A stretch of 64,000 bases of DNA. Origin: Geopseudomonas sagittaria (GTDB lineage Bacteria; Pseudomonadota; Gammaproteobacteria; Pseudomonadales; Pseudomonadaceae). The DNA lies in assembly GCF_900115715.1 (NCBI RefSeq), contig NZ_FOXM01000004.1:248001-312000 (forward strand). The letters are read 5' to 3'. Every line of letters begins with the position of its first letter. Position 1 is the first letter of the stretch. Under the pieces are notes generated by a model. That model worked only from the letters and a program-made list of their open reading frames with translations. It was not told the DNA's origin and searched no databases. Shown one piece after another: positions 39,047-49,676 of this stretch. A program made the translations under genes and the position numbers.

Positions 39047-39089
39047 GCTGTGGCTACATCCTCTGCTTTAGGCACAGAGAAGCTGACGA

Positions 39090-39380
39090 GTGGAGCTCAA
39101 GACCGCTTTTGGAGAGGCCCTAAGGGACATCCGTGTAAGCCAAAAATTGACGCAAGAAGACTTTTCAGGCGTCAGCAGTAGAACCTACCTCAGCAGCCTA
39201 GAGCGCGGCATCTACAGCCCCACGCTCGAAAAGCTTGATGCGTTGGCGAGAGTACTAGGGGTGCATCCTGTGACCCTGCTTGCACACTGCTACCTGAAGG
39301 CTGACCCAAACCTCGCCCCAGCGAACTTCCTCGAAAAAGTCCGGGGCGAGCTAGAGGCCGTATCCCGCCAGGCAGGCTAA
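39090..39380 (+). CDS. XRE-family transcriptional regulator
   Basis: A 96-residue protein with a helix-turn-helix of the Cro/CI type in residues 5-65: 'LRDIRVSQKLTQEDFSGVSSRTYLSSLERG' spans helices 1-3, then 'PTLEKLDALARVLGVHP'. The start is the GTG at 39090. It is expected to bind the 31-bp operator in front of it and to control itself and the divergent gene at 38565. In the type I restriction context it may also act on the hsd operon (C-protein-like role), which is inference. Confidence 0.8.
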   Translation: MELKTAFGEALRDIRVSQKLTQEDFSGVSSRTYLSSLERGIYSPTLEKLDALARVLGVHPVTLLAHCYLKADPNLAPANFLEKVRGELEAVSRQAG

Positions 39381-39701
39381 GAGGATCCAGAGCAAGGCAA
39401 TGGTCACTCACATTTACGACTTAATTGACAGGTTTTGCCCCCCCCTACGCTTGCGGGAGCCTCATCGACTGGATGAGCCGCAGAGGACACTGACAGACGC
39501 CACGCCCCACAGAAGGCGTCGCCAGTTCGGACAATGAGCGTCCTTTGACCCCACGGGGAATTGGTTGGCGGCTTTATGACCTTGCTGGCTTGGTAGAATC
39601 GATCCAGCCTCCCCCCTCACATTGGTTTCAGCAGCCATATCCTCCAGTAAGCAGGCTGATGGCAGGCTGGCACGACGCCCCGCACAAGGACTGATTCACC
39701 C
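39381..39701 (+). other. 321-base leader before hsdM
   Basis: No gene. It contains short runs of C and an AT-poor sequence. A weak promoter may be placed around TAGAAT at 39593-39598. A ribosome site AAGGA precedes hsdM. I see no second copy of the XRE operator here. Confidence 0.4.
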
Positions 39702-41315
39702 ATGGCTGAAAAGCTCACCCTTGAAACCCTGGAATCCTGGCTCTGGGAGTCCGCGAACATCCTGCGCGGCTCCATCGACTCCTCGGATTTCAAGAACTAC
39801 ATCTTCGGCCTACTGTTCCTCAAGCGCTTCAACGATGTCTTCGAGGAGCGCGTCGCCCAACTGGTGGGTGACGAAGGGCTGAGCCTCAAGGAGGCTCAGG
39901 AGGAGGCCGAGGACAAGTGGGGCAAATTCCCCATAAGCGCCCGCTGGTCTGCCCTCACCTGGCGTAGCGAGAACATTGGCGAGGCTCTCGACAAGGCCTT
40001 CGCCAGCATCGAAGCGAGCAATCCCGAGCTGCAACATGTGCTCACGGCCACCCAGTTTGGCGACAAGCGGGTGCTGTCCGACCACACCTTGCAGCGCCTG
40101 CTGCGGCACTTCAACCAGTACAGGCTAGGCAACGCCGACCTGTACAAGGCCGACATGCTGGGTGATGCCTACGAGTACCTGATCAAGCAGTTCGCCGACG
40201 ACGCTGGCAAGAAAGGCGGTGAGTTCTACACCCCAAAGAGTGTGGTGCAGTTGGTGGTCGAGCTGATCGATCCACAGCCTGGTCATAGCGTGTATGACCC
40301 GACCTGCGGCAGTGGCGGCATGCTGGTGGAAAGCGCCCACCACGTCGCCAGCCTGCCCAACGGCACCCTGATGGGCGGCAAGCCGAACGTCCTGCTGTAT
40401 GGGCAGGAGAAAAATCTTGGCACTTGGGCCATCGCCAAGTTGAACCTCTACCTGCACAACATGCGCGCCGAGATCGAGCGCGGTGACACACTGGTTGAGC
40501 CCAAACACTTGGATGGCGATTACCTCAAGACCTTCGACCGGGTGATTGCCAACCCCCCCTTCTCGGCCAAGGCCTGGTGGGCACCGCTGGAACTGGTCAA
40601 CGAGGCAGAGAAGGAGGCAGGCACAAAGCTCAAGGCGCCCAACTACAAGCAGGTGAGCGACCCCTATGGCCGCCTAGTCTATGGCGTTCCACCGCGCAGC
40701 TATGGCGACTTTGCCTTTGCTCAACACATGCTGGCCAGTCTCAAGGCCGATGGCCGGATGGGAATCATTCTGCCCCATGGCGTGCTGTTCCGTGGTGGCG
40801 AAGAAGGCAAGATCCGCGAAGGCCTGATGTTCGGCACCAATGCATCCAGTGGCAGCCAGCCAGGCGACCTCATCGAAGCCGTCATTGGTCTGCCCTCGGC
40901 GCTGTTCTACAACACCGGTATTCCAGCCTGCGTCCTGATTCTGAACAAAAATAAACCGGCAGCTCTCAAGAGTAAGGTCATCATCATCGATGCCAGCCGG
41001 GACTATTTAGAAGGAAAGGCTCAGAACAGTCTCCGCCCCGAAGACATCACTCGCATCGTCAGCACCCACAAAGCCGCTTTCGACAGTCAAGCCGAGGTTG
41101 GCAACTACTGCCGCGTGGTGAAACTGGATGAAATCCGCAGCAACGAAGGCAACCTCAACATTGCCCGTTATATCGATAACGGTGTAACCGAGGAAACAGT
41201 CGATGTTGCCGCCAGCTTGGCGCAACTGGCGGTGCTGGCCGAAGAAGAGACCCAAATCGATACACTGCTACACGGCTATCTGATGGAGCTTGGCTTGCTG
41301 GAGGCGGTGGAATGA
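39702..41315 (+). CDS. hsdM: type I restriction-modification system, methyltransferase subunit
   Basis: A 537-residue HsdM that methylates adenine at N6. N-terminal HsdM_N helical domain (residues 1-130), SAM motif '[18 protein letters not shown]' and catalytic motif '[12 protein letters not shown]'. First gene of the hsd operon; AAGGA ahead of the ATG. Its stop overlaps the start of hsdS (ATGA). Confidence 0.97.
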   Translation: MAEKLTLETLESWLWESANILRGSIDSSDFKNYIFGLLFLKRFNDVFEERVAQLVGDEGLSLKEAQEEAEDKWGKFPISARWSALTWRSENIGEALDKAFASIEASNPELQHVLTATQFGDKRVLSDHTLQRLLRHFNQYRLGNADLYKADMLGDAYEYLIKQFADDAGKKGGEFYTPKSVVQLVVELIDPQPGHSVYDPTCGSGGMLVESAHHVASLPNGTLMGGKPNVLLYGQEKNLGTWAIAKLNLYLHNMRAEIERGDTLVEPKHLDGDYLKTFDRVIANPPFSAKAWWAPLELVNEAEKEAGTKLKAPNYKQVSDPYGRLVYGVPPRSYGDFAFAQHMLASLKADGRMGIILPHGVLFRGGEEGKIREGLMFGTNASSGSQPGDLIEAVIGLPSALFYNTGIPACVLILNKNKPAALKSKVIIIDASRDYLEGKAQNSLRPEDITRIVSTHKAAFDSQAEVGNYCRVVKLDEIRSNEGNLNIARYIDNGVTEETVDVAASLAQLAVLAEEETQIDTLLHGYLMELGLLEAVE

Positions 41316-42610
41316 GTGTAGCGAGCAAGCCGGGATACAAAGAAAGCAGCATTGGCTGGATCCCGCAAGATTGGTCATCATCATGCATCGGGAGTGAAGT
41401 CGAAGCGATTATTGGCGGGGGCACTCCATCAAGGGACGTAGCTGAATACTGGGATGGAGAAATACCTTGGGCCAGCGTCAAAGATCTTACGGCAACGAGA
41501 CTTTCTAAGACTGCCGAATACATAACTAAAAAGGCAATCAAGGAAAGCTCAGCAAATCTAATCCCTGCTGGAACTTTGATCACACCCACGCGAATGGCTC
41601 TTGGAAAGGTTGCATTCTTCGAATGCGATGTCGCGATCAATCAAGACCTGAAGGCAATATTTCCGAAGCAGTCACTCTCCAAAGAGTTTTTGTTTTTTTG
41701 GTTTCAGTATAACGCTGAGAAAATTGAGGCAGCCGGAACCGGATCAACCGTTAAGGGTATTCGTCTTGAGGTACTTCGCGAGTTCGGTTTGGCTTTGCCA
41801 CCACTACCTCAACAACAAAAAATATCCGCAATTCTCACTGCTGTAGACGATAAGCTAGACGTGATTACCCGCCAGATTGAGACTTATATCACCCTAAAGC
41901 GAGGACTGATGCAAAGCCTGTTCAATCGAGGCGCGGGGACTCAGAGCCCTAACGGCCGCTGGGTGCCGCATAATGAGTTTCGAGAAACAGAACTAGGAGA
42001 GATTCCAGTTAGTTGGGAAGTGAAAACCATCGGGAGTGTTCTAGACATTATTGAGCGTCCATTCAAGATGACCGATGACCATCTCTACCGGCGAGTGACA
42101 GTGAAGCGCCGATATGGAGGGATCGAACTTAGAGACGAGTTGCTTGGCGCGGACATAAAAGTTAAAAGTCAGTTCTTGCTTGAGGCGGGTGATTTTCTTA
42201 TATCCGAACGGCAGATTGTTCATGGCGCCTGCGGAATTGTCCCCGCGCATCTGGAAGGCGCATTGGTCTCCAACGAATATCTTGTTCTTCAAGCTAAAGA
42301 TGGATTCAGTGCAACCTATTTAAGCTATTTAGTCCAAGCCATAAAATATGCAAGACTATTCCTTATTTGCAGCCAAGGGGTAGACATTGAGAAATTCCTG
42401 TTCAAACCAAAGGATTGGTTAAAGAAGCAGATCCCTGTACCACCATTCGCAGAGCAGTGCAGAATTTCTGAGATTTTTGCCACCATTGAAGACAAGCTGA
42501 AAAAATTGAAAATTAAGCAATCTGAATACCAAACCATCAAAGTCGGCCTGATGCAAAAACTGCTTACCGGCGAATGGCGCGTCCAGCTGGACACTACAAC
42601 TGAGACCTGA
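41312..42610 (+). CDS. hsdS: type I restriction-modification system, specificity subunit
   Basis: A 432-residue HsdS with two target-recognition domains: the first starts at '[20 protein letters not shown]', the second at '[17 protein letters not shown]'. Each is followed by a conserved helix ('[20 protein letters not shown]' and '[19 protein letters not shown]'). It decides the bipartite target, which cannot be predicted here. Clearly more AT-rich than hsdM and hsdR, as is common for recombining specificity genes. Confidence 0.95.
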   Translation: MSVASKPGYKESSIGWIPQDWSSSCIGSEVEAIIGGGTPSRDVAEYWDGEIPWASVKDLTATRLSKTAEYITKKAIKESSANLIPAGTLITPTRMALGKVAFFECDVAINQDLKAIFPKQSLSKEFLFFWFQYNAEKIEAAGTGSTVKGIRLEVLREFGLALPPLPQQQKISAILTAVDDKLDVITRQIETYITLKRGLMQSLFNRGAGTQSPNGRWVPHNEFRETELGEIPVSWEVKTIGSVLDIIERPFKMTDDHLYRRVTVKRRYGGIELRDELLGADIKVKSQFLLEAGDFLISERQIVHGACGIVPAHLEGALVSNEYLVLQAKDGFSATYLSYLVQAIKYARLFLICSQGVDIEKFLFKPKDWLKKQIPVPPFAEQCRISEIFATIEDKLKKLKIKQSEYQTIKVGLMQKLLTGEWRVQLDTTTET

Positions 42611-42616
42611 GGGGGC

Positions 42617-43474
42617 ATGGACGGATCCGACATCCACATGGATAGCGTGGCTGACCTGCAACGCACGGTGCAACGCAAGCTCGGGCGATGCCTGTTGCGC
42701 TTGCAGCAATACGAGCGGCTGCTGAAGGCGATGGTCGCCCATAGCGAACTGGCGGGCCCTCCCGAGCAGCTGCAAGCCCTGCGTGATGAGAAAGTAGCTT
42801 GCGCCCACAAGAAGACCATGGGCACTCTGATGGGGATGCTGACCGAGGGCTATCTGACCCCACCACGCCCCGAAAGCGAAGAAACCTCGGCGGATAGCGG
42901 TGACCGCTTCTGGATCAGTTTCCGCTTTCAGATGGAAATGTCCTCGGAGCAGTACGAAGAAACCAAGGCTGCCCTGAAGGAGCTGGTAGACCTGCGCAAC
43001 GAACTGGTTCACCACTTCCTACAGCGCTTCGATCTCTGGGAGTCTAGTGGGTGCGAGGCGGCCGACCGCTATCTCGATGAGAGTTACGAGACCATCGATG
43101 GGCACTACCTGACCCTGCACGGCTGGGCCAAAGCCATGGATGAGGCTCGCACCAGCATGGCATCTTTCATGGAGACACAGGCCTTCAAGGATGCTTTCCT
43201 CAACGGCATCTGGGTAGATGGCTCCGTAGACTGGCCTGGCAGCGGGATCACTGCCTGTTTGCGCGAGGCCGAGACTCGGCTGGCCCAGAATGGCTGGACA
43301 GCGCTCGACGCAGCCATTGCCTGGGTAGCTCGTACCTATCCCGAACAGACACCCAAGCGCTACGGCTGCGGTAGCTGGCGGCATGTGATACACGAGTCCA
43401 AGCAGTTCGAAATTCGCAAGCAGAGCCAACCAGAAAACGGACGCACCGTTGTGTGGTATCGCCGCCACCAGTGA
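42617..43474 (+). CDS. HEPN-like / OST-HTH (LOTUS) protein inside the hsd operon
   Basis: A 285-residue protein with GAGGGGG before its ATG, six bases after hsdS. The N-terminal 150 residues are helical and contain 'LRNELVHHF', the R-x4-H pattern of HEPN ribonucleases (Arg about residue 127). The C-terminal 75 residues match an OST-HTH/LOTUS domain: 'WTALDAAIAWVARTYPEQ', 'YGCGSWRHVIHESKQFEI' and 'TVVWYRR', a fold that binds RNA or recruits partners. Role in restriction unknown: it could be an RNA-level backup that acts when restriction fails, or a regulator. Domain assignment of the HEPN part is less certain than of LOTUS. Confidence 0.75.
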   Translation: MDGSDIHMDSVADLQRTVQRKLGRCLLRLQQYERLLKAMVAHSELAGPPEQLQALRDEKVACAHKKTMGTLMGMLTEGYLTPPRPESEETSADSGDRFWISFRFQMEMSSEQYEETKAALKELVDLRNELVHHFLQRFDLWESSGCEAADRYLDESYETIDGHYLTLHGWAKAMDEARTSMASFMETQAFKDAFLNGIWVDGSVDWPGSGITACLREAETRLAQNGWTALDAAIAWVARTYPEQTPKRYGCGSWRHVIHESKQFEIRKQSQPENGRTVVWYRRHQ

Positions 43475-43493
43475 GTCGCATGAGAGGGAATTC

Positions 43494-46400
43494 ATGGCAC
43501 AGCATGCCGAACAGACGGGCGTTGAAAGACCCGCGATAGAGTCGCTGATCAAGTTGGGCTACACCCACTTGCCTGGCAAGCAGATTCAGGTGGAGCACCG
43601 CCACCTTGCGCCAATCCTGGACGATATTCTGAAGTCCCGGCTGCTCCTTCTGAACCCCTGGCTGGAGTCGGCTCCCGGCGGTGTGGATTCGGCTCTGCTC
43701 GAACTGCGCAAACTGGTCAACGATGAGCTGTTGCCAGCCAACAAGACGTTCTGGGAGCAGGCAGTTCATCGAACAGACATCCAGGTGAAGGACGCCGAAG
43801 GTAAGCCTCGCAGCGTACGCTTCTTCGACGCCAGCGATGCAGCCAACAACGACTTCCATGTGGTCGACCAGTATGTGGGCAGAAACGCCGATAATGATGT
43901 CTTCCGGCCTGACCTGCTGCTGTTCGTGAATGGCTTACCGCTGGCGATCATCGAGTGCAAGGCCAGCCATCACCGCCTGGATGAGGCACTGGCGCAGCTC
44001 GATGGCTACCAACGCAGCTTCGCTGCCCAGTTCGTCTTCAATCAGGTCTGCGTGGGCCTGAACAGGCGACAAGGGCTGTATGGGGCCATCCTCACCAAAC
44101 CCGCCTTCTATGCCCGTTATCGTGTGCAAGAGCCCGAGCTGGCTTCAGTGTCCGCCTTGCTGGGGGATGCTCCGAGTGAGCAAGACCAGCTGCTGTGGGC
44201 GCTGTTCGAGCCAGGCCGCTTCCTGCAACTGATCACCCACTTCGTGCTGTTTGAAACCCGCGATGGCCGCACGGTGAAGAAACTGCCGCGCTACCAGCAG
44301 TGGCGTGCCGTGAGGAAAACCGTGGCACGTCTGGCCGCACCGAAGCCCTTGGGTGGTGTGGTTTGGCACACGCAAGGCTCGGGGAAATCCCTGACGATGG
44401 CTCTGCTGGCTCGGATCCTGCGTGCGGATAGCACCGGCCTGAACAACCCGACCGTGCTGGTTCTCACTGACCGTAAAGACCTCGACAAGCAGATCTTCGA
44501 TACCTTCCACGCTGTCGGCATCAAGGCTATCCAGGCTGTCTCGGTGGACGGCCTGATCAAGATGCTATCCAACGATTACGGCAGCGTGTTCACCAGTACG
44601 GTGCAAAAGTTCCAGGAAAACGAGCAGCCCGGCGACGCCCCCAATACGACACCGGACAAGGAGGACGATAGCCTGGAAGCCACTCGGCATCGGCGGGTGC
44701 GTGAAGACAAAGACTTCTACATGGTTGAAGAGCGCAATGTGCATTTCGGCCAACTGGATGCGAATGGCGCTGCTCTGGATGCCAAGTGGGAGGAGGTCAG
44801 CCGCGAGAAGGTGCACTTCCGCGTGCTGAGTACCAAGCCGAACTTCTATGTCCTCGTCGATGAAGCCCACCGCAGCCAGTACGACTTCCTGGCAGCGTTC
44901 ATGCGAGCCAGCCTGCCCAATGCTAAGTTCATCGCCTTCACCGGCACGCCGCTGTTGCAAGACGACAAGCACACACTGGCCGAGTTCGGGGGTGGAGAGT
45001 ACATCGACGAGTACCGCCTGCACGAAGCAGTAGCAGATGGCGCAACCCTGCCGATCAAGTACCAGGATGCCTGGGTAGCGTTGTCGACCAACACTGAACT
45101 GGACGAGGCATTCCAAAAGCAGTTTGCCGGCGAAAGCGAAGTCCGCCAGCAGGCTCTGAAACGCGAGCTCCTCGCACGCTGGCGTCAGGCCGGTGATCGC
45201 ATGGAAAAGATCGCGGCCAACCTGGTGGAGCACTTCATCGCCAACGTCCAGGCCAAGGGGCTGAAGGCGATGCTGGTTTGTGATGGCCGGGATATGGCCG
45301 TGCGCTACAAAGACTTGCTCGATGCACTCATGGCCGAGCGTGCCATGCAGGGCAAGCCAACCTTCGAGAGCAAGGTAGTCATCTCTCTGGGCAGCATGAC
45401 TGCAAACCGTACTGGCGCGTCGGTACAGGAGGAAGCAGCAGAGCAACAAGTCAGCATCGACACGGTGCAAAGCATCGAGGAACGGGTGCGGGACGAGCTG
45501 AAAGCTGGCAAGGAACCCGTCGCCATGCCCTCCGAGCAGATCGCCAACTTTGTCAGCAAGCTGTTCCCGCTGCCGTATGGCGATGAAAGCAAGGGGCCAG
45601 ATGGCAAGCAGCACGCCAACAATGTCGGCCTCATCATTGTGTCGGACATGCTTCTGACCGGCTGGGACGCCCCTGTCGTGGGCACCATGTATCTCGACAA
45701 GCCGCTCAAGGAGCACACCCTGTTGCAGGCCATCGCACGGGTGAATCGCACCATGGCAGGCAAGAACGCCGGCTACATCGTCGACTATCACGGGGTGGTG
45801 GAGCAGCTTGACCATGCACTGAAGATTTACGGTGGCGAGGTAAAGCCTTCACAAGTCTGGCAGGGGGTGGAGAGCGAGCTGCCCAAGCTGCAAGCCACCC
45901 TTGACCGTATCCTCAAGCTACTGCCCAAGAAGCACGATCCGGCAACCCAGCGTGAGGACTTCAAGGACGATGCCGAGCGCTTCCTTGATCCTGCCAGCCG
46001 GCTGGATGCAGTGGAGGACTATCTGGAGCTTGTGAAGCAATTCAATCGCTCCATCGACATCATCCTTCCCGACGTGCGCGGCGTGCCATTCAAGCCCTAC
46101 TTCACTCTGTTTGCCGAAATCCGGCTGATGCTGCGCGACAAGCTGCCCAGCAGCACTTACAAGGAGCGCATTACCAAGCTGGAGTCGCTGTTGTTGCAGC
46201 AGCTGCTGGATGAGTACATCGATGCCAGCCCCGCTAAGAGCCTGCTGGGCCGCGAGGTGTCGATTCTGGATGCCAGCGACATGGCCCGCCTGAAGAAGGT
46301 TGCCAGCTCTGGCAGCCGCGCCCTGGTGATGAAAAATCAGCTCAGGCACACCATCACGACCGGGAAGGACAAGGATCCCGCCTTCTTCGACAAGCTGGCT

Positions 46401-46778
46401 GAAAAGCTGGACAAGCTGTTGGAAGAGGAAAAGGCCGGGCGGATCAGCCAGGCGCAGTTCCTGGAGCAGCTCGACCTGTTCAGCCAGCAAATTCGGGACA
46501 AAGACAACACCGGCTTCAACCATCCGGCGCATTCGGCTGTCTATCACTACCTTGCCACACAGCTAGCCGAGGAGTCCGCCAGGGCCATGACTGGCAAGCT
46601 GTTTGAAGACGCCGAATTGAAGCGCACCATGGCCAGCGACAAGTGGAAGCAGATGCCGGACATACTCCCTGACATCAAAGACCATCTGCGTCGCCTGCTG
46701 ATGCCGCTGGCAGGTTGGGAGCGCTCAGTTGCCCGTGACCACTCCAAGCGCATCGTTGATATCCTGCTGAAAAACTGA
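43494..46778 (+). CDS. hsdR: type I restriction enzyme, endonuclease/translocase subunit
   Basis: A 1094-residue HsdR. N-terminal nuclease domain with 'RPDLLLFVNGLPLAIIECKAS' split as D...E-x-K; SF2 motor with Walker A 'HTQGSGKSLTMAL', DEAD-type box 'VDEAHRSQYDF', 'FTGTPLL' and 'MLLTGWDAPVV'; C-terminal helical HsdM-binding part. The start ATG at 43494 has GAGAGGGA ahead; a GTG 45 bases earlier is less likely. Cuts unmethylated DNA after translocation. Confidence 0.96.
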   Translation: MAQHAEQTGVERPAIESLIKLGYTHLPGKQIQVEHRHLAPILDDILKSRLLLLNPWLESAPGGVDSALLELRKLVNDELLPANKTFWEQAVHRTDIQVKDAEGKPRSVRFFDASDAANNDFHVVDQYVGRNADNDVFRPDLLLFVNGLPLAIIECKASHHRLDEALAQLDGYQRSFAAQFVFNQVCVGLNRRQGLYGAILTKPAFYARYRVQEPELASVSALLGDAPSEQDQLLWALFEPGRFLQLITHFVLFETRDGRTVKKLPRYQQWRAVRKTVARLAAPKPLGGVVWHTQGSGKSLTMALLARILRADSTGLNNPTVLVLTDRKDLDKQIFDTFHAVGIKAIQAVSVDGLIKMLSNDYGSVFTSTVQKFQENEQPGDAPNTTPDKEDDSLEATRHRRVREDKDFYMVEERNVHFGQLDANGAALDAKWEEVSREKVHFRVLSTKPNFYVLVDEAHRSQYDFLAAFMRASLPNAKFIAFTGTPLLQDDKHTLAEFGGGEYIDEYRLHEAVADGATLPIKYQDAWVALSTNTELDEAFQKQFAGESEVRQQALKRELLARWRQAGDRMEKIAANLVEHFIANVQAKGLKAMLVCDGRDMAVRYKDLLDALMAERAMQGKPTFESKVVISLGSMTANRTGASVQEEAAEQQVSIDTVQSIEERVRDELKAGKEPVAMPSEQIANFVSKLFPLPYGDESKGPDGKQHANNVGLIIVSDMLLTGWDAPVVGTMYLDKPLKEHTLLQAIARVNRTMAGKNAGYIVDYHGVVEQLDHALKIYGGEVKPSQVWQGVESELPKLQATLDRILKLLPKKHDPATQREDFKDDAERFLDPASRLDAVEDYLELVKQFNRSIDIILPDVRGVPFKPYFTLFAEIRLMLRDKLPSSTYKERITKLESLLLQQLLDEYIDASPAKSLLGREVSILDASDMARLKKVASSGSRALVMKNQLRHTITTGKDKDPAFFDKLAEKLDKLLEEEKAGRISQAQFLEQLDLFSQQIRDKDNTGFNHPAHSAVYHYLATQLAEESARAMTGKLFEDAELKRTMASDKWKQMPDILPDIKDHLRRLLMPLAGWERSVARDHSKRIVDILLKN

Positions 46779-46791
46779 CGCGACTTCGACC

Positions 46792-47502
46792 ATGCCTCTG
46801 TTGCAGTACGGCCAGACCACTATCGAATGGCACTTCCAGATCGATACAAAGCTGAAGCGGCACTATGTGACCGTCGAGCGCGGACAGCCGGTGCTGCTCC
46901 GAGGCCCACAGGTGAGCGAGGCCGAACAGGAAGCTCTGATACTCCAGCGTGCCCGCTGGATTCGCGAGAAGCTGGCCCAGGTAAACCAGCCACAGGTGAA
47001 TGAGGCTATCGTCACTGGCAGCCGTCTGCGATATGCCGGTCGCACCTACTACACCGAGGTGCGCCACACACCAGACTTGGCCTCCCCCATGTTGACCTTT
47101 ACAGCCTCACGCTTCGTGATCGACAGCCCCGAAGGAGTCAGCATTCAGCCTGGGGCTCTGATACCGCTGCTAGATAACTTCTACAGGGAGCGTGCTCAGG
47201 AAAAGCTGCCCGCACGCGTCCGCCACTGGGAGCGCCAGACGGGACTGCAATCCCAAGGAGCCCGCATCCGTCACTTCCAGAGCCGCTGGGCCAGCTGCGA
47301 TGCCCGTAATGTCCTTGAGTTCCATCCTCGGGTGATGGAGTTACCGGCCAACGTTGTGGATTACATCATCGTCCATGAGCTGTGTCATACGGTGGAAAAG
47401 AATCACACCAGAGCCTTCTGGGCATTGGTGGCGCAGCATCTGCCTAGGTGGCGACGGCAGCATGAAATTCTTGAGCGAGCTGCGTTTGGGGATGCGGTGT
47501 AA
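46792..47502 (+). CDS. YgjP/DUF45-type zinc metallopeptidase
   Basis: A 236-residue protein with the zinc motif 'VHELCHTVEKNHTRAFW' (H-E-x-x-H plus a later His) and the family lead-in 'RWASCDARNVLEFH'. It begins 13 bases after hsdR and is probably part of the operon. YgjP-like genes often end type I restriction operons; a role in proteolysis of a restriction subunit has been proposed only as inference. Last gene before the convergent recombinase operon. Confidence 0.88.
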   Translation: MPLLQYGQTTIEWHFQIDTKLKRHYVTVERGQPVLLRGPQVSEAEQEALILQRARWIREKLAQVNQPQVNEAIVTGSRLRYAGRTYYTEVRHTPDLASPMLTFTASRFVIDSPEGVSIQPGALIPLLDNFYRERAQEKLPARVRHWERQTGLQSQGARIRHFQSRWASCDARNVLEFHPRVMELPANVVDYIIVHELCHTVEKNHTRAFWALVAQHLPRWRRQHEILERAAFGDAV

Positions 47503-47661
47503 CTATAACTTACAGCTTATGGCACTTGAGAGAAAATACATGACAGTGATAGGCGCGCCGCCTTAAATCAACCGCAGAGCCACTCAATAAAAATCAAAAA
47601 AACAACCAAAATATTCGAATACAGCTCAACCAGATTCATCACAAAAAACCAAACAATACAA

Positions 47662-49104
47662 TCAGACGCGAACTCCTTTAACGACGGAAGACTTGATTGA
47701 CTCCAACTCTCGCTCAAGAGAAATAAGCCTCTTTTTTATTTCTTGAAAATCATTAACATCACCCATCGCCACATCATGCCTTGTTCTAACCAACTCCTCT
47801 TTAACACTCTCCATAGAGTCAATTGCTAAAAGAGCTGCATCAGCTGACCCCCATAAACCGATGTAATCCCAGGCAATATCAAAATATGCCCAAATTGACT
47901 CAGGACTACCGTGCCCTGTTTTCGACGCAATCCGCTTGGCGATGCTTTTCAAAACAGCATCAGTCATCATCTCTCTTGCTGAAGACCCGCCAGACATAAA
48001 TTCCTTCAAATGCACAACGATTTCTCGCGTAATAAACCTATGCCGAAACATTGAAAAACACGACTTAGTACTCTCAAGCCCAGCCCCCTTTGACAATCGC
48101 TCAAAATCTTTTGTGAGAGACTCTTTTCTGACTGCACGTCCATGCTCATTCAGGAGGAGAGCCCCGCAATCTATATAACCAGGATCCAATACTTTCAGAA
48201 AACTTGTAAACGCCTCCCTAGCCCTCATGTATCTCGTGAAGTGCATGGCGTCTCTTGCCATTATTGGAAAAGAACGGACAGGAGGTGTATTTCTTCGCCT
48301 TTTCTTTGTTGGTATTTTTATTCTAAGCTCAGCCAAAACATTAGCGTTTTCATGAACGGGAATCTCATGCATTTCCTCTGGGCGCAACCCAGTTCTCTTC
48401 ATGATCCAAACAACAAATATCCTTCTCTCATAAATATACCGCGCCCTTTGATTAACAAGATCGCTGGATCCAGCACCTTTTTCAGAAATTTCCCTTCTTC
48501 TCAAAATCTCATCTTGAATCCTCTCAATATACTCATCAGGCATTGGGTTTTTGTCGCTTTGCAAAGCTTCCTTAGGAGGCAACGATGAATGCTCAAAGTA
48601 AACCACTCTAGAAGTTCTCTTCAACTTGACAACAATCTTTGGATTGTCTGAGAGAACCCCTATTAACCGCCCATCGCGACCAACAAAAAAATTATCTTGG
48701 TACCAAAAAAGAAATGAAATGCAAGTTCTTATTATTTGCCTAACATGATTATTGTGCCTAGCAAACAAACTTGGATCTTCTCTAGATCTCTCGCAAATTA
48801 GATCTTCTACAAGCTCATGCAGAAGCCCATCAGACAGTTGATGAAAAGAAATTTTCTTTGAGAAACAAAACCTAATTAAATGAGAAACATGCGCAGCATA
48901 CGTAGCTGTTGTGCTGCCTGTTGTAGAACTCGAAACGCTCGTCAACCAATGGTTCGCAGCCACACATGGCTTACCGTTTGGCCAAGACAAAAATGCCAGC
49001 CTCTTCACAACCCGAAACTTAACAAACTTCGCACCCCCAACATATCTGACATGGTCTGGAATTGAGACATTTTCGTAAACAGTATAGAGCTGTTTCTTTT
49101 TCAT
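47662..49104 (-). CDS. ginD: tyrosine recombinase, fourth gene of the gin-like operon
   Basis: A 480-residue integrase. Catalytic domain in the second half: Arg in 'MKRTGLRPEEMHE' (about 240), box II 'FSMFRHRFIT' (about 353) and the nucleophile Tyr in 'GHGSPESIWAYFD' (about 405). The usual first His of the H-x-x-R pair is a Ser here ('S-M-F-R'). It is translated with a four-base overlap after the small gene. Named by its operon position compared with the published GInt order ginABCD; the assignment of letters should be checked. Confidence 0.78.
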   Translation of the reverse strand: MKKKQLYTVYENVSIPDHVRYVGGAKFVKFRVVKRLAFLSWPNGKPCVAANHWLTSVSSSTTGSTTATYAAHVSHLIRFCFSKKISFHQLSDGLLHELVEDLICERSREDPSLFARHNNHVRQIIRTCISFLFWYQDNFFVGRDGRLIGVLSDNPKIVVKLKRTSRVVYFEHSSLPPKEALQSDKNPMPDEYIERIQDEILRRREISEKGAGSSDLVNQRARYIYERRIFVVWIMKRTGLRPEEMHEIPVHENANVLAELRIKIPTKKRRRNTPPVRSFPIMARDAMHFTRYMRAREAFTSFLKVLDPGYIDCGALLLNEHGRAVRKESLTKDFERLSKGAGLESTKSCFSMFRHRFITREIVVHLKEFMSGGSSAREMMTDAVLKSIAKRIASKTGHGSPESIWAYFDIAWDYIGLWGSADAALLAIDSMESVKEELVRTRHDVAMGDVNDFQEIKKRLISLERELESIKSSVVKGVRV

Positions 49105-49676
49105 TCAGCCCTCCCGCCCGAAACAAGCTTTAATCCGTCCCCATCGAACACACCACTCACTGGAGACACAATATTCTCAAACTTATCAAATGACTGCTCA
49201 AGCACATTTTTGATCTGACGACACAGATCATCTTGAGATACATTTTTATTATCCACCAAAGAATAAACTTTTCTAAAAAGCTCGAAATATGCCATGGAGC
49301 ATAAATGCGCCATCACCTCAGCTTCTTTTTTCTGCTTTTTAATAAAAAATAGACTCTGCTCCTCGCCGCTACCATCGCTAACCTCAACATCCTCTCCCTC
49401 GACCCGTTCATATACATCCCGCCTCGCTGCCTTTAGTGCCTCCCAACCCACAAGACTTGAAACACCAGTAACATCCCTAGTTAGTGCAAAGTCTGAATAT
49501 TGCTTTAGTGTATTATAAGAAATACTCCTAAACCTACCATCTACTGAGATTTCACAAAAACCTCGCATCGTTGCCATTGCATCTTTCTGCTCGCCGGTTA
49601 GAACAACACCTCCTCCTGAAATTTCTTTTAGCCATAAATACCTATTAACAACCTCAAATATCGTTGTATTTTTCAT
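49101..49676 (-). CDS. ginC: small accessory protein of the gin-like operon
   Basis: A 191-residue protein with no integrase signature, lying between two recombinase genes and overlapping both (23 bases with the gene before, 4 with the gene after). It is helical, with a long charged middle ('EGEDVEVSDGSGEEQ'). GInt islands encode one small helix-loop-helix protein that was shown to be required for integration and excision; position and size fit. Confidence 0.7.
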   Translation of the reverse strand: MKNTTIFEVVNRYLWLKEISGGGVVLTGEQKDAMATMRGFCEISVDGRFRSISYNTLKQYSDFALTRDVTGVSSLVGWEALKAARRDVYERVEGEDVEVSDGSGEEQSLFFIKKQKKEAEVMAHLCSMAYFELFRKVYSLVDNKNVSQDDLCRQIKNVLEQSFDKFENIVSPVSGVFDGDGLKLVSGGRAE

